Below are positions 4,409 to 6,243 of a stretch of 6,243 nt of DNA, piece by piece. Within the stretch, counting starts at the first letter, position 1, and every line of letters begins with the position of its first letter. The DNA comes from CAZXBB01 sp964638815. GTDB taxonomy: Bacteria; Planctomycetota; Phycisphaerae; Phycisphaerales; SM1A02. The DNA lies in the NCBI GenBank assembly GCA_964638815.1, contig CAZXBB010000387.1, positions 1 through 6,243 on the forward strand. Reading direction: 5' to 3'. The notes under the pieces were generated by a model. The model did not search any database. It was not told where the DNA came from and was given only the letters and a program-made list of their open reading frames with translations. The position numbers and the translations under genes are program-made.

Positions 4409-5956
4409 ATGAAGACTGCAACGAAGCTCTCCATGGCGATGGCGCTGGCCGCCGCTCTCACCGGTCCGCGGATCGCGATCGCCGATGCGCTCGCCGATGC
4501 GCTCGCCGATAAGGATCAGGCCCGCCCGATCGATCCGGATCGGGTACACAAGTTCCTCGGCGTCGAGAAGGAGACCACTCAGTCCCTCGCATACCAGTGG
4601 CTGGACATCGCCCAGGAGGCCACCGCGCGCGACGTGGAGCTGCACGCCGCGCGACCGACGATCATCGCCCGCACGCTCGAGATCTGGGCGACGGCGATGT
4701 ACGACGCGTGGGCGGCGTACGACGCGAAGGCCGTCGGATCCCGCTGGGGCGGCAGGCTCCGCCGGCCCGTCCACGAGCACACGCAGGCGAACAAGGAGTG
4801 CGCGATCAGCTACGCGTCGTTCCGGTCGCTGGTGTTCGTGTATCCGGAGTCCGAGGCGTATCTGCGCAGCGAGATGAACCGCCTGGGATACGACCCGTAC
4901 GTCGTCTCCATGGATCCGACCACGCCTGAGGGCGTCGGCAACCTCGCCGCGGGCGCGGTCATCGAGTACCGAAAGAACGACGGCGCCAACCAGTTCGGCA
5001 ACGAGCTGGGCGGTGACGGGACGCCCTACTCGGACTACACGTACTACCGCCCTGTTAACCCTGCGGACAAGTGCCTGGATCCTGACCGGTGGCAGCCCAT
5101 CACGTTCACGAATCCGGACGGGACGAAGTTCACGCCGGGGTTCCTCACACCGCACTGGTACCGCGTCAAGCCGTTCGCGCTCAAGGACAGCAGCCAGTTC
5201 CGTCCCGGGCCGCCGCCGACCACAGTGGCCGACGACAAGTGGCTCCGCGAGGAGACGGCGCAGTGCCTTCGCTACAACCAGACGCTCACGGACGAGCACA
5301 AGGCGATCGTCGAGTTCATGCGCGACGGGCCGCGCTCCACGGGGCAGAGCGGACACTGGCTGCGGTTCGCCGCCGACGTCTCCCGTCGGGACCAGCACGA
5401 TCTTGATATGGACGTGAAGCTCTACTTCGTCGTCGCCAACGTCGCGCACGATGCGTTCATCTCGTGCTGGGAGACGAAGCGGTACTACGACTCCTCGCGG
5501 CCGTGGACGCTCGTGCGTCATTACTACAAGGGCCAGATGATCAAGGGATGGGCGGGCCCCGAAGGCGGGGTCGTTGACATGCCGGCGGAGGAATGGCACC
5601 CGTATTCGCCTTACGTCTTCATTACGCCCCCGTTCCCCGGCTACACGAGCGGCCACGCGACGGTCAGCGGCGCGTGCTCGAAGGCGATCGAGCTCTTCAC
5701 GGGATCGGACGAGTACGGCTTCTTCGAGCAGCGGCGGCACTGCGAGCTGACCGAGGAGGATCCCGGCGACATGATCACGCTCGACCTTCCCACGTGGAGC
5801 GCGGTCGCCGAGATGGCGGCCCTCTCCCGCGCGATGGGCGGATATCACATCCCCGTGGACAACCACGTCGGACTCGCCGTCGGCCGCGAGATCGCGCAGT
5901 GGAGCTGGCCGAAGTACAAGGCATATTTCGACGGCACGGCGAAGGTCCAACCCTGA
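4409..5956 (+). CDS. Secreted vanadium-dependent haloperoxidase (PAP2 fold)
   Basis: The 515-residue product is expected to use vanadate and hydrogen peroxide to oxidise halide to hypohalous acid outside the cytoplasm. A signal peptide (KTATK, then a hydrophobic run) probably ends at AIA25. The three vanadate motifs of the PAP2/haloperoxidase fold are complete: K357-x6-R364-P365, S414-G415-H416, and S473-R474-x5-H480-x3-D484, with H480 as the expected vanadium ligand. W354 and F409 align with Trp350 and Phe397 of the fungal vanadium chloroperoxidase, where bromoperoxidases usually carry His at the latter site, so chloroperoxidase-like activity is possible. The ATG at 4409 is chosen because TGA at 4400-4402 closes the frame upstream and the next in-frame ATG (4433) would lose the basic n-region. 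The ribosome site is weak (GGA, 9 nt upstream). The first ~300 residues are the helical domain that precedes the core in this family. A related acid phosphatase role is less likely. Confidence 0.9.
   Translation: MKTATKLSMAMALAAALTGPRIAIADALADALADKDQARPIDPDRVHKFLGVEKETTQSLAYQWLDIAQEATARDVELHAARPTIIARTLEIWATAMYDAWAAYDAKAVGSRWGGRLRRPVHEHTQANKECAISYASFRSLVFVYPESEAYLRSEMNRLGYDPYVVSMDPTTPEGVGNLAAGAVIEYRKNDGANQFGNELGGDGTPYSDYTYYRPVNPADKCLDPDRWQPITFTNPDGTKFTPGFLTPHWYRVKPFALKDSSQFRPGPPPTTVADDKWLREETAQCLRYNQTLTDEHKAIVEFMRDGPRSTGQSGHWLRFAADVSRRDQHDLDMDVKLYFVVANVAHDAFISCWETKRYYDSSRPWTLVRHYYKGQMIKGWAGPEGGVVDMPAEEWHPYSPYVFITPPFPGYTSGHATVSGACSKAIELFTGSDEYGFFEQRRHCELTEEDPGDMITLDLPTWSAVAEMAALSRAMGGYHIPVDNHVGLAVGREIAQWSWPKYKAYFDGTAKVQP
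4481..4510 (+). repeat. In-frame 12-bp tandem repeat near the signal-peptide cleavage site
   Basis: GCCGATGCGCTC occurs twice (4481-4492, 4493-4504) and half a third time (4505-4510), encoding ADALADALAD at about residues 25-34 of the haloperoxidase. It falls at the start of the mature protein, so length changes would be tolerated in frame. Confidence 0.85.
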
Positions 5957-5974
5957 TACGCCGTTGAGGAAACA

Positions 5975-6088
5975 TGTGTGCCCCGGTCCCTGGCTCGGCA
6001 AGGGCCGGGTGGGCAACGAACGTCGGAAGCCGTCGTTCCATGGGTGACCCACCGGGCCCTGTCAGAGCACAGGACGGGGGCACACCGG
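5975..6088. repeat. Palindromic intergenic repeat, copy 1
   Basis: This ~114-bp element lies 18 bp after the haloperoxidase stop. Its ends are inverted repeats, GTGTGCCCCGGTCC against GGACGGGGGCACAC with one mismatch. An inner pair is AGGGCCGGGTGGG (6001-6013) with CCCACCGGGCCCT (6048-6060), also one mismatch. The whole unit can fold into one long hairpin. It matches copy 2 with five substitutions and one 1-bp indel. No coding sign is seen. It could act as a transcription end for the haloperoxidase gene, but no T-tract follows. Confidence 0.88.
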
Positions 6089-6126
6089 CAGCGCGATGCC
6101 GCATCCGGCCGAACGTTGCAAGGGTC

Positions 6127-6241
6127 TGTGTGCCCCGGTCCTTGGCTCGGCAAGGGCCGGGTGGGCAACGAACGTCCAGAAGCCGTCGTTCCATCGGTGA
6201 CCCACCCGGCCCTGTCAGAGCACAGGACCGGGGCACACCGG
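6127..6241. repeat. Palindromic intergenic repeat, copy 2
   Basis: This second copy, in the same orientation, follows 38 bp after copy 1. Here the terminal inverted repeats are perfect over 14 bp (6128-6141 with 6225-6238), as is the inner pair AGGGCCGGGTGGG (6153-6165) with CCCACCCGGCCCT (6201-6213). AACGAACG and CGTCGTT extend the fold towards the middle. It resembles a MITE-like or REP-like dispersed palindrome. No transposase and no clear target-site duplication is visible. The window ends two bases after it. Confidence 0.88.
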
Positions 6242-6243
6242 AA

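Noticed and set aside
3264..4412. Plus-strand frame crossing the intergenic region and ending in ATGA at the haloperoxidase start
   Set aside because: It is mostly antisense to the haem gene and then runs through hairpins and the GCCT repeat, so the apparent start/stop overlap is chance.
4220..6052. Long minus-strand open frame (610 codons) over the haloperoxidase
   Set aside because: It is antisense to the clear haloperoxidase, starts in the palindromic repeat and runs through the microsatellite. It has no recognisable domain.
5775..6236. Minus-strand small proteins translated from the terminal repeats
   Set aside because: The duplicated Pro/Arg/Cys-rich peptide segments come from the two palindromic DNA repeats. 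There is no ribosome site and no codon-level conservation.
5975..6241. CRISPR array
   Set aside because: There are only two units of ~114 bp with a single 38-bp spacer and long internal palindromes, and no cas gene is present.

Overview
The window is GC-rich bacterial DNA from a Gram-negative-type (diderm) organism. The best guess is a planctomycete, possibly of class Phycisphaerae. That guess rests mainly on the secreted haem protein, which ends in the short dockerin-like tail (D-x-N-G-D-G-x-x-D-x-x-D ... A-N-W) that such genomes append to many exported proteins. The very GC-biased codon use, the outer-membrane efflux lipoprotein and the secreted vanadium haloperoxidase are compatible but less specific. 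No rRNA, tRNA, CRISPR array or transposase gene is visible.

Layout. (1) 1-2300, plus strand: the end of an efflux operon. It holds the C-terminal third or less of an HAE-1-type RND inner-membrane pump, overlapping by ATGA with a complete TolC-family outer-membrane efflux lipoprotein. (2) 2301-2437: a convergent junction with two strong hairpins. The one at 2346-2375 has a T-tract only on the minus strand and ends the opposing gene. (3) 2438-3955, minus strand: a secreted di-haem oxidoreductase/peroxidase-family protein with two CxxCH sites and a dockerin-like C-terminus. (4) 3956-4408: a 453-bp divergent intergenic region without a gene but full of structure. (5) 4409-5956, plus strand: a secreted vanadium-dependent haloperoxidase of the PAP2 fold with every vanadate-binding residue present. 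(6) 5957-6243: two direct copies, about 95% identical, of a ~114-bp palindromic element.

The most unusual part is region 4. Each of the two divergent genes is preceded by what looks like the same leader module, facing outward. The order is a promoter TTGAC(T/G)-N17-CACAAT, 10 nt, a hairpin CCGGCC-N5-GGCCGG, 18 nt ending in GGGCGA(C/T)G, then a terminator-like hairpin AAGCCCC...GGGGCTT followed by a T-rich tract. The spacings from -35 to the start of the last hairpin are identical in the two copies. This suggests either a paired attenuator/riboswitch-like control of the two redox enzymes or two homologous divergent small RNAs. I do not recognise the element as a known RNA class. In the plus copy the terminator T-tract runs into a compound tetranucleotide microsatellite, (GTTT)4 then (GCCT)6, between the leader and the haloperoxidase start codon.

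Functionally, the efflux pair belongs together as inner and outer parts of one tripartite pump. The haem protein and the haloperoxidase look like a co-regulated, exported, peroxide-related pair. That link is inferred from the divergent arrangement and the shared leaders, not shown directly.
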